Origin: CAZCVI01 sp964502145
Lineage (GTDB): Bacteria; Acidobacteriota; Aminicenantia; UBA2199
NCBI GenBank assembly: GCA_964502145.1
Contig: CAZCVI010000001.1
Span: 62,001-126,000, forward strand
DNA length: 64,000 nt
Reading direction: 5' to 3'
Position numbers and translations under genes: made by a program. This document shows, one piece after another, positions 7,951 through 15,900 of this stretch. Numbering within the stretch: position 1 is the first letter of the stretch; every line of letters begins with the position of its first letter. The notes under the pieces are model-generated. The model had not been told where the DNA came from, did no database searches, and worked only from the letters and a program-made list of their open reading frames with translations.

Positions 7951-9585
7951 ATGAGAAAGAGATTATTCAATCCATTGTTCCACGTAACGGTTATGGCGGT
8001 ATTTTTTCTTTGTTTTCTAATGATGCCGCGTGTTGTTTTCCCCCAGGAAGAGGGGCAAAAACCAATCGTGGAAAAAGTCGAGGTCACCAATGTTGAAGTC
8101 CCGGTGCGCGTTTTGGACAAAGGTCAACCGGTGACAAATTTGACCGCAGAAGATTTCACTGTATATGAGAACAACAAGAAAATGGCGATCAATGGTTTTT
8201 TCCTTAATCGTAAGACTTTAACGCTCACGTCTACAACCAACGTCTTAGAACCTACCAGCTCGGCCCCATTGCCACGAACCTTTGTATTGGTGTTTAATAT
8301 CAGCCTTTATAATGATAGTTTCCAAAAAGCAGTGGACCATTTATTCGCTAAAATCCTTGTGCCCAGTGATCGGGTTTTGGTACTGGCCAATGATGTGACC
8401 CGCGAGTACGCGGATTTAAAAAATATGGTGCAGGTGAAAGGCGAGATTTTGGCTGTTTTGCGAGCTGAAGGTACAAAAGCCAGACAGCGGTTAATGGAAT
8501 ACATCGTGCGTATTGAAACGTATATGAATGTCTCTGATTTCCAACAAAAAATAGGTAGCCGCGATTCTGATCGTGCGCAACGTGCTGTGAATTTTCTTAA
8601 GAAGTATATGTTGACTTGGCGCGAGTACCAAAACTTGTATCTTGTTCCCAAGATTGACAAGTTCTATTATTTCTCCCGGTTTCTGGAGCAGGTAAAGGGT
8701 CAGAAGTGGGTATTGAATTTTTATCAGTTTGAATTTTTCCCGCGCATTCGACCCGGTAGTACGACCATGGACACTATCCGCGATTTGGCTACCGAGCTGA
8801 CCAATACCGACGATTCAGCCAGTCTCACCCAGGGGCGCTTGCTGGAAAACATCCTGAGCCAAATCAACAGTGAACTGGTACTCAATAAAAGTTTTCCCAA
8901 TGAAACGATCAGCAAGTTGTTTTACAAGGTGGGCGCGACATTTCATAGTTTTTTTATTAAATCCAGCAACACGGCTTTTTTGCAGGATATTGAATACAAA
9001 AGCGTCTCTTCCGATGTGGAGCAGGTGTTAAAAAGCATTACCGAACTGACTGGCGGGAAAAATATTACCTCGACCGATCTGGTGACCTCCATTGATACTG
9101 TGGCAAGCGTGGAAGATAGCTTTTATACTCTGACTTATGTCCCTGAAGACCGGAATAAAATAGGCAGCTTAAAAATTAAGGTGAAGGATAAAAAATACAA
9201 GGTGTTGTACGATGATAATTTCCGTGCCGATTATATTGCGGGTTATCTTAACAATTTAGAGCAGAAAATCCAGACGCCTGATATCCAAGTCACCGATTTT
9301 TCCTTCAAAGATAAAATTTTGGCTTTTACAGTCACCCATTTTTTAATGGGTGTCATTGATGGTGGGAAAGCGGGGCGTATGCAGGTACGGATTCGGTTGA
9401 TTGATAAAAAAGACAAGACGATCTTCGATTCATCGAAGCTATTAACGGCTCAGAAACCTGATATGAAAATTTCTATTGGTGCGTTTAAAACATTGCCCAA
9501 AGGAGAGTATAATTTCCTTATTGATGCGGTGGATATGTTGACCAACAAACAGGATAATCTGGTAGAAGGTGTAGCTGTAAAATAA
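7951..9585 (+). CDS. Secreted VWFA-related domain protein
   Basis: 544 residues. GGAGGAGGT precedes the ATG. A signal peptide covers about 1-32 (hydrophobic VTVMAVFFLCFLMMP). The next region (EVTNVEVPVRVLDKGQPVTNLTAEDFTVYENNK) is the N-terminal signature of the 'VWFA-related' family found mainly in Acidobacteria. A von Willebrand A-like region follows, in which the MIDAS motif DxSxS is not obvious (FVLVFNISLYND). The C-terminal half has SFYTLTYVPEDR and beta-rich text. It is probably periplasmic or surface exposed. The role is unknown. Confidence 0.8.
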   Translation: MRKRLFNPLFHVTVMAVFFLCFLMMPRVVFPQEEGQKPIVEKVEVTNVEVPVRVLDKGQPVTNLTAEDFTVYENNKKMAINGFFLNRKTLTLTSTTNVLEPTSSAPLPRTFVLVFNISLYNDSFQKAVDHLFAKILVPSDRVLVLANDVTREYADLKNMVQVKGEILAVLRAEGTKARQRLMEYIVRIETYMNVSDFQQKIGSRDSDRAQRAVNFLKKYMLTWREYQNLYLVPKIDKFYYFSRFLEQVKGQKWVLNFYQFEFFPRIRPGSTTMDTIRDLATELTNTDDSASLTQGRLLENILSQINSELVLNKSFPNETISKLFYKVGATFHSFFIKSSNTAFLQDIEYKSVSSDVEQVLKSITELTGGKNITSTDLVTSIDTVASVEDSFYTLTYVPEDRNKIGSLKIKVKDKKYKVLYDDNFRADYIAGYLNNLEQKIQTPDIQVTDFSFKDKILAFTVTHFLMGVIDGGKAGRMQVRIRLIDKKDKTIFDSSKLLTAQKPDMKISIGAFKTLPKGEYNFLIDAVDMLTNKQDNLVEGVAVK

Positions 9586-9623
9586 TCCATTCTACCGGAT
9601 ACACTGGTCAAAATTTTTTTCAG

Positions 9624-9675
9624 TTGATAATATATTGGAATGCGATTATAATAGTAATACCATAGAATAGTAATA
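9624..9675 (+). promoter_or_regulatory. Promoter with direct repeats for the toxin-antitoxin pair
   Basis: TTGATA (9624-9629), 17 bases, TATAAT (9647-9652) is a good promoter. Two exact copies of AATAGTAATA (9650-9659 and 9666-9675, start to start 16 bases) overlap and follow the -10. Toxin-antitoxin operons are commonly autorepressed at such repeats, so these are likely operator half-sites. Confidence 0.65.
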
Positions 9676-9719
9676 TTGTTTGATTTAAAATAGTTAATAT
9701 CCGGCAAAGGAGGCATTTG

Positions 9720-10010
9720 GTGCAAGTCGCAACAGACTTTTTTGATAGAGTTGCTGAAAAGTTAAACCTTTCCAGAGAAGAGATGTTTCGGGAGAGTGTC
9801 AGATTTTTTCTGGGGAAAAAAATCAGGGAGCTAAAAACAGATATCTACCAAATCCGGTCCAAATACGGAGTTTCTTCCATTGAGGAATTCGATGAAAAAT
9901 ATAGAACTGGTGAATTGGAAGAAAATGGCTCCTGGCAAGAATTCCAAAAACTTGACCACTTGGAATTCAAGAAAGAAGAACTTGAAAAAGCACTGCAAGC
10001 CTTAATGTGA
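9720..10010 (+). CDS. Antitoxin partner of a TumE-type toxin
   Basis: 96 residues from the GTG at 9720, chosen because AAGGAGG ends six bases before it (a TTG at 9717 is too close). It begins VQVATDFFDRVAEKLNLSREEMFRESVRFFL, a helical segment that could be DNA-binding or toxin-neutralising, followed by an acidic charged tail. It overlaps the next gene by four bases (GTGA), as usual for antitoxin-toxin pairs. I do not recognise a named antitoxin family; the call rests on the partner and the layout. Confidence 0.65.
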   Translation: MQVATDFFDRVAEKLNLSREEMFRESVRFFLGKKIRELKTDIYQIRSKYGVSSIEEFDEKYRTGELEENGSWQEFQKLDHLEFKKEELEKALQALM

Positions 10011-10375
10011 TTGTTGATCTATATCAATTAAAAGAAATCGCGGAAATTGAATTCTATGATATCGTAAAAGATGCAATACTTCAGGATATCAACGAATTAA
10101 GAATTTTTCTGAATGATGATAGCTTTATCGACGTGTGGTATTCTTTGAAATTAAAAGATCGTTATAGCTATCACTGGGAGCGGAGACATGTAGATGAAAC
10201 GATTTTTCGCCATGATAATGCTCCTCATCGAAAATGGCTCTTAATATCAACCTTTCCAAAACATTTTCATGATGGGAATGAAGAACAAGTAGTGGAAAGT
10301 TTTTTAAATGAAGCCCCGGAAAATGGCTTGCGAAGTTTTCTTTCCTTTGCCAGGGAGAAGCTCGGTCGCAAGTGA
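10007..10375 (+). CDS. TumE/DUF6516-type toxin
   Basis: 122 residues from a GTG that overlaps the antitoxin stop. The middle contains DRYSYHWERR, then IFRHDNAPHRKWLLISTFPKHFHDG, which matches the conserved 'Y.YHW....RYDNAPHH...TFPHHKH' text of the TumE-like family, a predicted ribonuclease toxin. The several His residues are the likely active or metal residues. Its place behind a small acidic-tailed gene with an autoregulatory-looking promoter supports the toxin assignment. Confidence 0.75.
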   Translation: MIVDLYQLKEIAEIEFYDIVKDAILQDINELRIFLNDDSFIDVWYSLKLKDRYSYHWERRHVDETIFRHDNAPHRKWLLISTFPKHFHDGNEEQVVESFLNEAPENGLRSFLSFAREKLGRK

Positions 10376-10434
10376 ATTGTTGTCAAACGTCAGTTATTTT
10401 TGGCAGTGGCATAAAGGAAGATGCGGGTTCATGT

Positions 10435-10584
10435 TTAATGTTCCCCTGTTTTAAGGAGCGTCAATATCTCCGTGGCGGTCAATTCGCCGATAGTGTCCCA
10501 GGTGGAACCGTTGTATCGTTTCAATCGGCGGGGGGTTAAAGATGAAGGAACAATTACTCTTTTACCGTTTAAAAAATCAACCCC
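10435..10584 (-). other. Open -1 frame extending the serine hydrolase (possible frameshift tail)
   Basis: The serine hydrolase ends in-frame at 10569. In the -1 frame, right after A AAA AAG (10584-10590), an open frame continues for 49 codons to a TAA at 10435. It reads coherently (GVDFLNGKRVIVP, then RRLKRYNGSTWDTIGELTATE, then ILTLLKTGEH) and has no start codon or ribosome site of its own. It is either a programmed -1 extension, since the heptamer is the classical dnaX type with the same phase, or the true C-terminus separated by a one-base loss in a run of A's. The second reading is simpler. Confidence 0.55.
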
Positions 10585-11801
10585 TTTTTTCCAGGAAAAA
10601 CCACGCCGCCTTCCGAACCCGAATCAAGGGTGTCAATAATCACTGGAATTAAAGCGTTGATATAATCGGTGCGGTCTTTTTTCTTATCCAATTTGCCACT
10701 GAGACCATCCGTGTTGATTTGGATGGCAATGGCGAAATGGTAACGGTGATAAAATTGCATGATGGAAAGATACCCGGGCATAGTGCCACGATGACCATAA
10801 ACCAAACCTTCCGGGGTGTTCCAGATTTCTAGGCCCAGACCGTAGCCTTCTTCAGCCGGTTGACCTGTTTTTTCATTGACTGCACGGGTCATCAAGGCCA
10901 TGGACTTTTCTGACAACAATTTGCCATTCATCAATAAATAATTGAAGCGCGCCAAGTCTTCGGCGTTGGTAATTAACCCGCCACCGGTCCACTCGAACTG
11001 CGGATTGATCACATAACGCCCTTTTTTTACCATTTTGGCAGGCAAATTAAATGGCAGTACATGATCACCGGTATACCCCGGGACCAAACCAGGCAAATCA
11101 CGCTGTATGGATGGCGAGGTATGGTTCAGATTATGAGGCTTTAATACGCGCTGGCTCAATTCTTCATAATAACTGTGCCCTGTGACTTTCTCAATGATCA
11201 TACCCAATATAATAAAATCTGTATCCGAATACGCCCAACCCTGCCCTGCTGGATGAACGGGTTTTTCATCCAGAATAAAAGCCAGACGTTCTGCTGGGGT
11301 CCATACTTTATTCGGGAACAAATTGATTTGTGCCCACAGTTTTTCTTTTAGCACATATCGGGGCAAGCCGCCCGTGTGGGTCATGATCATTTTAACAGTG
11401 AGGTCATTGGCATTGGGCAAACGGTGGAACCATCTTTCTTTGCCCAAAAAGCGGCTAACCTTGTCATCCAGTGCCAGTTTTTGCTCTTGCATGAGTTGCA
11501 GTGCCACTACCGCGCAATAGGTTTTGCCAATGCTGCCCGAAAACATCCTGTCCGATGGTTTCATTGGTTGTTTTGACTCGCTATCTGCCAGACCAGAGGC
11601 AAAGGTCATACTCTTGCCATCCGGGAATATAACGGCAGCAGTGACGCCAGGGAACCCTTCGGCTTTGCACAGTGTATCCAGTTTTTGTTGGAAATCGGTT
11701 TTAAAACGTTCATCATTACTGGGCTCTTCGGAGCGAAGAATGGTAGTATAATATCCCAGGATAAGTACAACACCCACAAAAAGAAATAAATTACGCTTCA
11801 T
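10569..11801 (-). CDS. Serine beta-lactamase/penicillin-binding-like hydrolase, exported
   Basis: 410 residues from the ATG at 11801, preceded by GAGGTGAG; the first 26 residues form a signal peptide (NLFLFVGVVLILGYY). Motifs of the class C beta-lactamase/esterase family are visible: the nucleophile SxxK in FSGSIGKTY, the Tyr motif in GWAYSDTDF and the HxG motif in YGHRGTMPGY. Such enzymes are periplasmic esterases, DD-peptidases or amidases; few are true beta-lactamases. The in-frame end at 10569 lies right after a run of six A's, and a further 49 codons continue in the -1 frame, so the annotated C-terminus may not be the natural one. Confidence 0.85.
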   Translation of the reverse strand: MKRNLFLFVGVVLILGYYTTILRSEEPSNDERFKTDFQQKLDTLCKAEGFPGVTAAVIFPDGKSMTFASGLADSESKQPMKPSDRMFSGSIGKTYCAVVALQLMQEQKLALDDKVSRFLGKERWFHRLPNANDLTVKMIMTHTGGLPRYVLKEKLWAQINLFPNKVWTPAERLAFILDEKPVHPAGQGWAYSDTDFIILGMIIEKVTGHSYYEELSQRVLKPHNLNHTSPSIQRDLPGLVPGYTGDHVLPFNLPAKMVKKGRYVINPQFEWTGGGLITNAEDLARFNYLLMNGKLLSEKSMALMTRAVNEKTGQPAEEGYGLGLEIWNTPEGLVYGHRGTMPGYLSIMQFYHRYHFAIAIQINTDGLSGKLDKKKDRTDYINALIPVIIDTLDSGSEGGVVFPGKKGLIF

Positions 11802-12020
11802 GATCTCACCTCGACACATTAGTATGATTCTAAAGGAAATAGTTTACCCTATTCTGTTGAATTTTGCAATTTCTTTGGGACCCCGGGATTCACAAGCAAA
11901 TGTTTGTAATCATTTTTAAAAATCTGCTGGTGAATCCTGACACTGATTTTTATAAATATAAGGGCCAAAATTCCTTGAATAAAAAGCGAATTCATTGTAT
12001 AATGCTACCATATAAAGCAT

Positions 12021-12093
12021 GCGCCCGTAGCTCAATGGATAGAGTGATAGACTTCGAATCTGTGCGTTGGGGGTTCGAATCCCTCCGGGCGTA
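12021..12093 (+). tRNA. tRNA-Arg (anticodon TCG)
   Basis: A cloverleaf can be drawn by eye. The acceptor stem GCGCCCG pairs with CGGGCGT (one G-T pair). The D arm is GCTC..GAGT, the anticodon stem ATAGA/TCTGT closes a loop CTTCGAA with anticodon TCG, and the T arm has GGTTCGAATCC. The discriminator base is A and CCA is not encoded. It reads CGA codons. Confidence 0.93.
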
Positions 12094-12139
12094 CTTGCTT
12101 CCCTTTTTGACCGCCATGTACCATTGTTTATGATTGGTT

Positions 12140-12637
12140 TTAATTATTGAGTGGTAGTGCCTTTTGGGCGCGGAGTTTTTGGTTTTGTTCTCTTTTTTGG
12201 ATTTCCGCTGCCATGAGGCTTTCGTTTTCAATGGCGTATTGGGTGATAAATTGCAGGGTAGCCAATTGCAACAAAGGAGAGTTACGCACGAGTGTCAATT
12301 TATCTTCCATAAATCCGGCATCATACCCAAAATAGCCGGATTCTTCTTTGGGCGTGTCACTGGGCATTGGTATTGGCGAGGGCGGCAAATCTACTTTCTG
12401 GAAGAAAACGGGTTCTATGCCATGTAACAAGTAAAGGGGATTCACTTTAACAGCTTGGGTTACTTTAAGAAAAAACGAAAACCCAGGCGCTGTGGTCCCG
12501 GACTCAATCTCACATAAAAAAGTATTGGAAATACCAATCTGCTTGGCAAAGTCAGTCTGAGAAATGTGAAAATAATCACGAATCCTCTTCAATCTATTAC
12601 CAAAATCAACCAAATGGTCCTTCATTCTTTTTTTCAT
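12140..12637 (-). CDS. XRE-family helix-turn-helix regulator, copy 3
   Basis: 165 residues. GAGGAG precedes the ATG at 12637 (a second ATG at 12625 is possible). The HTH covers about 8-70: FGNRLKRIRDYFHISQTDFA, IGISNTFLCEIESGTTAPGF, then VNPLYLLHG. After a Pro-rich linker (LPPSPIPMPSDTP) a helical tail contains LQLATLQFITQYAIENESL, similar in position to the VKHALL..FFEY tail of the other two XRE proteins. The DNA-binding part has diverged from copies 1 and 2. It is convergent with the tRNA-Arg gene and has its own palindrome upstream. Confidence 0.82.
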   Translation of the reverse strand: MKKRMKDHLVDFGNRLKRIRDYFHISQTDFAKQIGISNTFLCEIESGTTAPGFSFFLKVTQAVKVNPLYLLHGIEPVFFQKVDLPPSPIPMPSDTPKEESGYFGYDAGFMEDKLTLVRNSPLLQLATLQFITQYAIENESLMAAEIQKREQNQKLRAQKALPLNN

Positions 12638-12676
12638 TTGTTACTCCTCAATCTTTTAATTTATTTTTTAAGTGGA

Positions 12677-12691
12677 TATTATACCATAATA
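12677..12691 (-). promoter_or_regulatory. Palindrome overlapping a TATAAT box, upstream of XRE gene 3
   Basis: TATTAT-ACC-ATAATA is a perfect 6-3-6 inverted repeat 40 bases before the start of the third XRE gene. On the minus strand it contains TATAAT (12683-12678), a likely -10; the -35 is weak. The 6-3-6 geometry over the -10 is the same as at the other two XRE promoters, although the bases differ. Confidence 0.55.
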
Positions 12692-12802
12692 CTGGTTAAT
12701 TTTAGGCATTAGTATTGAATTATTTTATTTTTTTCTGTTTTCCTCCTTTTTTTTCAGAGCTTGGATGCACGGGCAATGATTTAGGGGTCTCTTAAACCAT
12801 GT

Positions 12803-12916
12803 GGGAGTTATGGGAGTTATGGGAATTATGGGAGTTATGGGAATTATGGGAATCATGGGATAAATAGAAATACTCCCATTACTCCCATAATTCTCATAAC
12901 TCCCATGATTCCCATT
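12803..12916 (+). repeat. Inverted 9-base tandem repeats (GGGAGTTAT type)
   Basis: The left arm is six head-to-tail 9-base units (GGGAGTTAT or GGGAATTAT, the last GGGAATCAT). The spacer is ATAAATAGAAATA, and the right arm is about five units of the complement (ACTCCCATA and variants). The transcript could form a long hairpin. The same loop and arm order recur at 41256-41340. The element lies in the gap between the third XRE gene and the 20-base array. Confidence 0.85.
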
Positions 12917-12953
12917 AGCTTAGTGGTGGATTTGGGGTGATGTTATTCGCTAT

Positions 12954-13313
12954 AGCGAATATATTTTCGCTATAGCGAAAGATGCTTTCCTTTAGAGAAG
13001 AAGTGTTTTTGTTGACGAATTTGCCTCCACATGCACGAATATCTTTCCTGTTTGACGAAGGTATTTACCGCTTCACGAATTCGCATCCTCTTCCACGAAT
13101 TCATTTCCAGCGCGACGAATTTGTCTTCTGGGTCACGAATTCGTCACCACTTCCACGAATTCAATTCCAGCGCGACGAATTTGTCTTCTGGGTCACGAAT
13201 TCGTCACCTCTTCCACGAATTCCCCTCCTGCTCCACGAAATAGTCTCTTTCCGCGTGAAAACACCTCCGCCCCGGTGAATTCGGCTCCTCTTTCATGAAC
13301 AAGTCGGCGAGAT
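12954..13313 (+). repeat. 20-base-period array, 18 units (core CACGAATT)
   Basis: From 12954 a GAA-containing core returns every 20 bases, first as AGCGAAT and AGCGAAA, then as CACGAATT or GACGAATTT in the centre, and fading to CGTGAAAA and CATGAAC at the right end. The other ~12 bases of each unit are pyrimidine-rich and variable. Three central units form a 60-base higher-order repeat present twice (13094-13153 and 13154-13213). There are no cas genes and the unit is far too short for CRISPR. Twenty bases is about two helical turns, so a protein could bind the cores on one face of the DNA. Confidence 0.85.
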
Positions 13314-13377
13314 GCATGTTTTTCCAATTTTACTTAACAATTAATCTGGTAATTCCAGGTTTAATCCACTGCTAAGT

Positions 13378-13590
13378 GTCTGAAATTGTTGTGGACGATA
13401 TGGACTTAGTGGACGATATGGACAAAAAAATGCTTTTGTGTTTGTTCCACATCGTCCATATCGTCCACTAAGTCCATATCGTCCATATTGTCCATATCGT
13501 CCATATTGTCCATATCGTCCATATTGTCCATATCGTCCATATTGTCCATGTCGTCCATGTTTTTTCACGAATCTCATGGTGAATCCAGGG
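13378..13590 (+). repeat. Dispersed inverted-repeat element (GTCCATATC type), copy A
   Basis: The element has a left segment TCTGAAATTGTTGTGG, units of GGACGATAT, a loop with AAAAAAATGCTTTTGTG, and a right arm of about a dozen 9-base units GTCCATATC/GTCCATATT. It ends TTTTTTCACGAATCTCATGG followed by TGAATCCAGG. A second full copy lies in reverse at 25259-25396 and a partial one at 52283-52357. Together with the repeats at 12803 and 12954, it fills the ~990-base gap between the third XRE gene and the glycosyltransferase gene; I see no gene there. Confidence 0.85.
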
Positions 13591-13627
13591 TTTACAGATT
13601 GACTTCTTTTTCTATTTAGGGTATTGT

Positions 13628-14407
13628 ATGAGCATGAAACTATCCGTTGTTTTGATCACATTTAATGAAGAAGACCGCCTTGAGGAAACTTTAAAGAGTT
13701 GCCTGTTTATTGCAGATGAAATCGTGGTAGTAGACTCCTTTTCCACGGACAACACGGTGGCAATCGCGGAAAAATTCAAAGCAAAAATCCTAAAACACCG
13801 ATTCCTGGACTTCGGCACACAAAAAAACATCGCCCTGAACTTGGCTAGCTTCCCCTGGGTCCTAAATCTGGATGCAGACGAACGAGTTTCGGAACAACTG
13901 CAACAAGAAATTTTAAAACTAAAACAACTGCCAGACAACGAGATTGACGTGGACGGTTTTTTAATCAAACGGAAGTCAAAATACCTGGGCCGATGGATTA
14001 CCCACTCGGGTTGGTACCCGGACCGGAAACTACGGCTGTTCAAAAAAGAAAAAAGCGCCTGGTCTGGTCGTATTCATGAACGCTTGCACCTGGATGGCAC
14101 TACAAAAAAACTGGATGGCGATATCCTGCATTTCACCTATCGACATATCACTGACCATATCACACGCTTGAACAAATATTCCCAATTGCAATCCCAAGAT
14201 ATCGTGGCAAAAGGAAAAAAATGCCTCTATCTGCGGGTCCTATTATTACCATCCATCACTTTTATCCGCTTTTATATCTGGAAACTGGGGTTTCTCGATG
14301 GATTGCCGGGTTTTGTTATCGCGCTGATCTCTTCCTGGTCAACAGCGATGAAATACCTCAAAGCGATTGAAATTAAACGGGAACAGAAAGCCCCGATTCA
14401 AGAATAA
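13628..14407 (+). CDS. Family 2 glycosyltransferase, WaaE/KdtX-like
   Basis: 259 residues. The GT-A fold begins at once: KLSVVLITFNEEDRLEETL, then EIVVVDSFSTDNTVAIAEKF, then the metal-binding WVLNLDADERVS. GWYPDRKLRLFKK and IHERLHLDG are typical of the lipopolysaccharide-core WaaE/beta-1,4-glucosyltransferase group. The C-terminus has an amphipathic or membrane-associated segment (RFYIWKLGFLDGLPGFVIAL). It probably adds a hexose to a surface glycolipid at the inner membrane. It stands alone and converges on pdxA. Confidence 0.82.
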   Translation: MSMKLSVVLITFNEEDRLEETLKSCLFIADEIVVVDSFSTDNTVAIAEKFKAKILKHRFLDFGTQKNIALNLASFPWVLNLDADERVSEQLQQEILKLKQLPDNEIDVDGFLIKRKSKYLGRWITHSGWYPDRKLRLFKKEKSAWSGRIHERLHLDGTTKKLDGDILHFTYRHITDHITRLNKYSQLQSQDIVAKGKKCLYLRVLLLPSITFIRFYIWKLGFLDGLPGFVIALISSWSTAMKYLKAIEIKREQKAPIQE

Positions 14408-14414
14408 ATGATTT

Positions 14415-14438
14415 AAAAAAAGCGACAGGATGTCGCTT
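14415..14438 (-). terminator. Rho-independent terminator after pdxA
   Basis: On the minus strand AAGCGACA-TCC-TGTCGCTT forms an eight-pair stem followed by a run of seven T's, starting immediately after the pdxA stop codon. The stem text (GCGACATCC..GTCGC) recurs in the hairpin after the transketolase gene at 46801-46816. Confidence 0.85.
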
Positions 14439-15359
14439 CTACTTGACGAGTTGGTCGGCTAAACACAACGCTGAGATCATACTGGCAGGATTGGCAATGC
14501 CTTTTCCTGCAATATCATACGCCGTGCCATGATCGGGCGAGGTTCTGATGTAAGGTAATCCCAGTGTCATATTTACCCCGGAATTAATGTTTAATAACTT
14601 GAAAGGTATCAACCCCTGATCATGATAGAGGGAAATAACAACGCTATCCGGGATACCCCGGGCTTTTATAAAAACAACATCGGGAGGATAAGGCCCTTCA
14701 ATCTGCATCTCTTTTTTTAATACGGCTACCGCCGGTGCGATTTCATCCAGCTCCTCGGTGCCCAGAAAACCATTCTCCCCAGCATGGGGATTCACACCGG
14801 CAACAATCATAGTAAAGCGCCGGGAAAATAACCGGGTTAACGACTTTTCCACAAAACGAATAAAACGAACCAACTTCTCCTGCCGAATAAAACGAAAAAT
14901 CTCTTTTAAAGGGATATGCACGGTAAATAAGGCGACTTTCAAATCATCCGACCAGAAGAACATGCAATGATCTTTCACCCCGGCAGCTTCAGCGAGAAAC
15001 TCGGTGTGACCTTTAAAAGGAAGACCTGCACGCAACCACTTCTCCTTGGAAATAGGGGCGGTCACTATCGCGGCCACTTTTTTCTGCACCGCCCACTCCA
15101 CAGCCATACGAACATACTCAAAAGAGGGGTCCGTGTTGATGTCCGACAAAGGAATATCATAAAAATAAACGCCCCCTGCCTCTACCTCCTCTATTTGGGA
15201 GAGGTGAGGCAGGGATATATCTGGGTAATAATCAGCAGTTCCAATCACCACCCGTGCGCACCGGCTGGAAGTAGCGGCCAAACTTTTTGAAACAATTTCT
15301 GGCCCTATTCCGTCCGGGTCGCCCAAGGTAAGAGCGATTACGGGGACAGGGTTAGCCAC
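14439..15359 (-). CDS. pdxA: 4-hydroxythreonine-4-phosphate dehydrogenase
   Basis: 306 residues, close to the family norm of about 330. It oxidises 4-phosphohydroxy-L-threonine with NAD in the DXP-dependent pyridoxal phosphate pathway. The N-terminal ALTLGDPDGIGPEI, the substrate motif GHTEFLAEA and the metal ligands in VHIPLKE, NPHAGENG and LYHDQGLIPFK are all present, as is PYIRTSPDHGTAYDIAG near the C-terminus. It lies 24 bases after the Hfq-like gene on the same strand and ends at a strong terminator. PdxJ is not in the window. Confidence 0.96.
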   Translation of the reverse strand: MANPVPVIALTLGDPDGIGPEIVSKSLAATSSRCARVVIGTADYYPDISLPHLSQIEEVEAGGVYFYDIPLSDINTDPSFEYVRMAVEWAVQKKVAAIVTAPISKEKWLRAGLPFKGHTEFLAEAAGVKDHCMFFWSDDLKVALFTVHIPLKEIFRFIRQEKLVRFIRFVEKSLTRLFSRRFTMIVAGVNPHAGENGFLGTEELDEIAPAVAVLKKEMQIEGPYPPDVVFIKARGIPDSVVISLYHDQGLIPFKLLNINSGVNMTLGLPYIRTSPDHGTAYDIAGKGIANPASMISALCLADQLVK

Positions 15360-15383
15360 GGCTTTTTTTATTTTCCCACTCGC

Positions 15384-15758
15384 TTATGCTTCTACTTCTT
15401 CCTTAACTTCCGGCCTCGGTTCCCTTTTTCTTTCGGGTCGCTCGGTATTGGAATTTGGCGTATCGTCTCCCGCTTCCGGGTTCTTGTACATGTATTTGAT
15501 AAAATGTTTAAAGACGATAAAATTCGCATTATCTTCCAGTCGGAACTTCAGGCATTTTTCATCATACCACTCGATACGTCCTTTTAAGACTTCGCCGTTG
15601 CCCAATTCTACTATCATCGGTGTGCGATTATTCATCTGTTTGATGTAGTAGTAGTTTTCAGCATGAGTCTTGTATGCCGGTGGTGGCTTTTTCTTGGATT
15701 CTTTCTTCTGATATTTTTTTATATCATTAAGATCAGGCTTTATGAGTTTCCGGGTCAT
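15384..15758 (-). CDS. hfq: Hfq-like Sm-fold RNA-binding protein
   Basis: 124 residues. A Lys-rich N-terminal extension (about 1-40) precedes the Sm core: MIVELGNGEVLKGRIEWYDE (Sm1), then FIVFKHFIKYMYK (Sm2, where classical Hfq has ..FKHAIST). The C-terminal tail is disordered, acidic and basic (TERPERKREPRPEVKEE). Hfq hexamers pair small RNAs with messengers. The Sm2 text is not the canonical YKHA, so RNA binding may differ. It is cotranscribed with pdxA. Confidence 0.75.
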   Translation of the reverse strand: MTRKLIKPDLNDIKKYQKKESKKKPPPAYKTHAENYYYIKQMNNRTPMIVELGNGEVLKGRIEWYDEKCLKFRLEDNANFIVFKHFIKYMYKNPEAGDDTPNSNTERPERKREPRPEVKEEVEA

Positions 15759-15900
15759 ATTATCTTAACTCCTTATGCATTTGTGAATAGATAATAAACC
15801 AAATCCGCCCAAAAGTCAACCCATAAAATTTCGTGGCAAACCTATTTTGGTATTTTGATATTTTTTTTGGTGTGTTCACGGTTGAATTGATGCGGATCAG

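Noticed and set aside
10569..11801. True antibiotic-degrading beta-lactamase
   Set aside because: SxxK, YxD and HxG are shared by many esterases and peptidases; nothing specific for beta-lactam hydrolysis is seen.
12021..12093. Genomic island inserted at tRNA-Arg
   Set aside because: I find no integrase and no repeat of the tRNA 3' end in the window.
12982..13278. 98-codon frame across the 20-base array
   Set aside because: The open frame is a by-product of the repeat, which has few stop triplets; overlapping frames are equally open and none has a ribosome site.
12954..13313. CRISPR array
   Set aside because: The repeated core is only about 8 bases with 12-base intervals, units drift, and no cas genes are present.
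13341..13577. Gene encoding a Tyr-Gly-Arg repeat peptide on the minus strand
   Set aside because: It is the translation of the 9-base repeat element. The same repeat at 25.3 kb has no such frame and there is no ribosome site.
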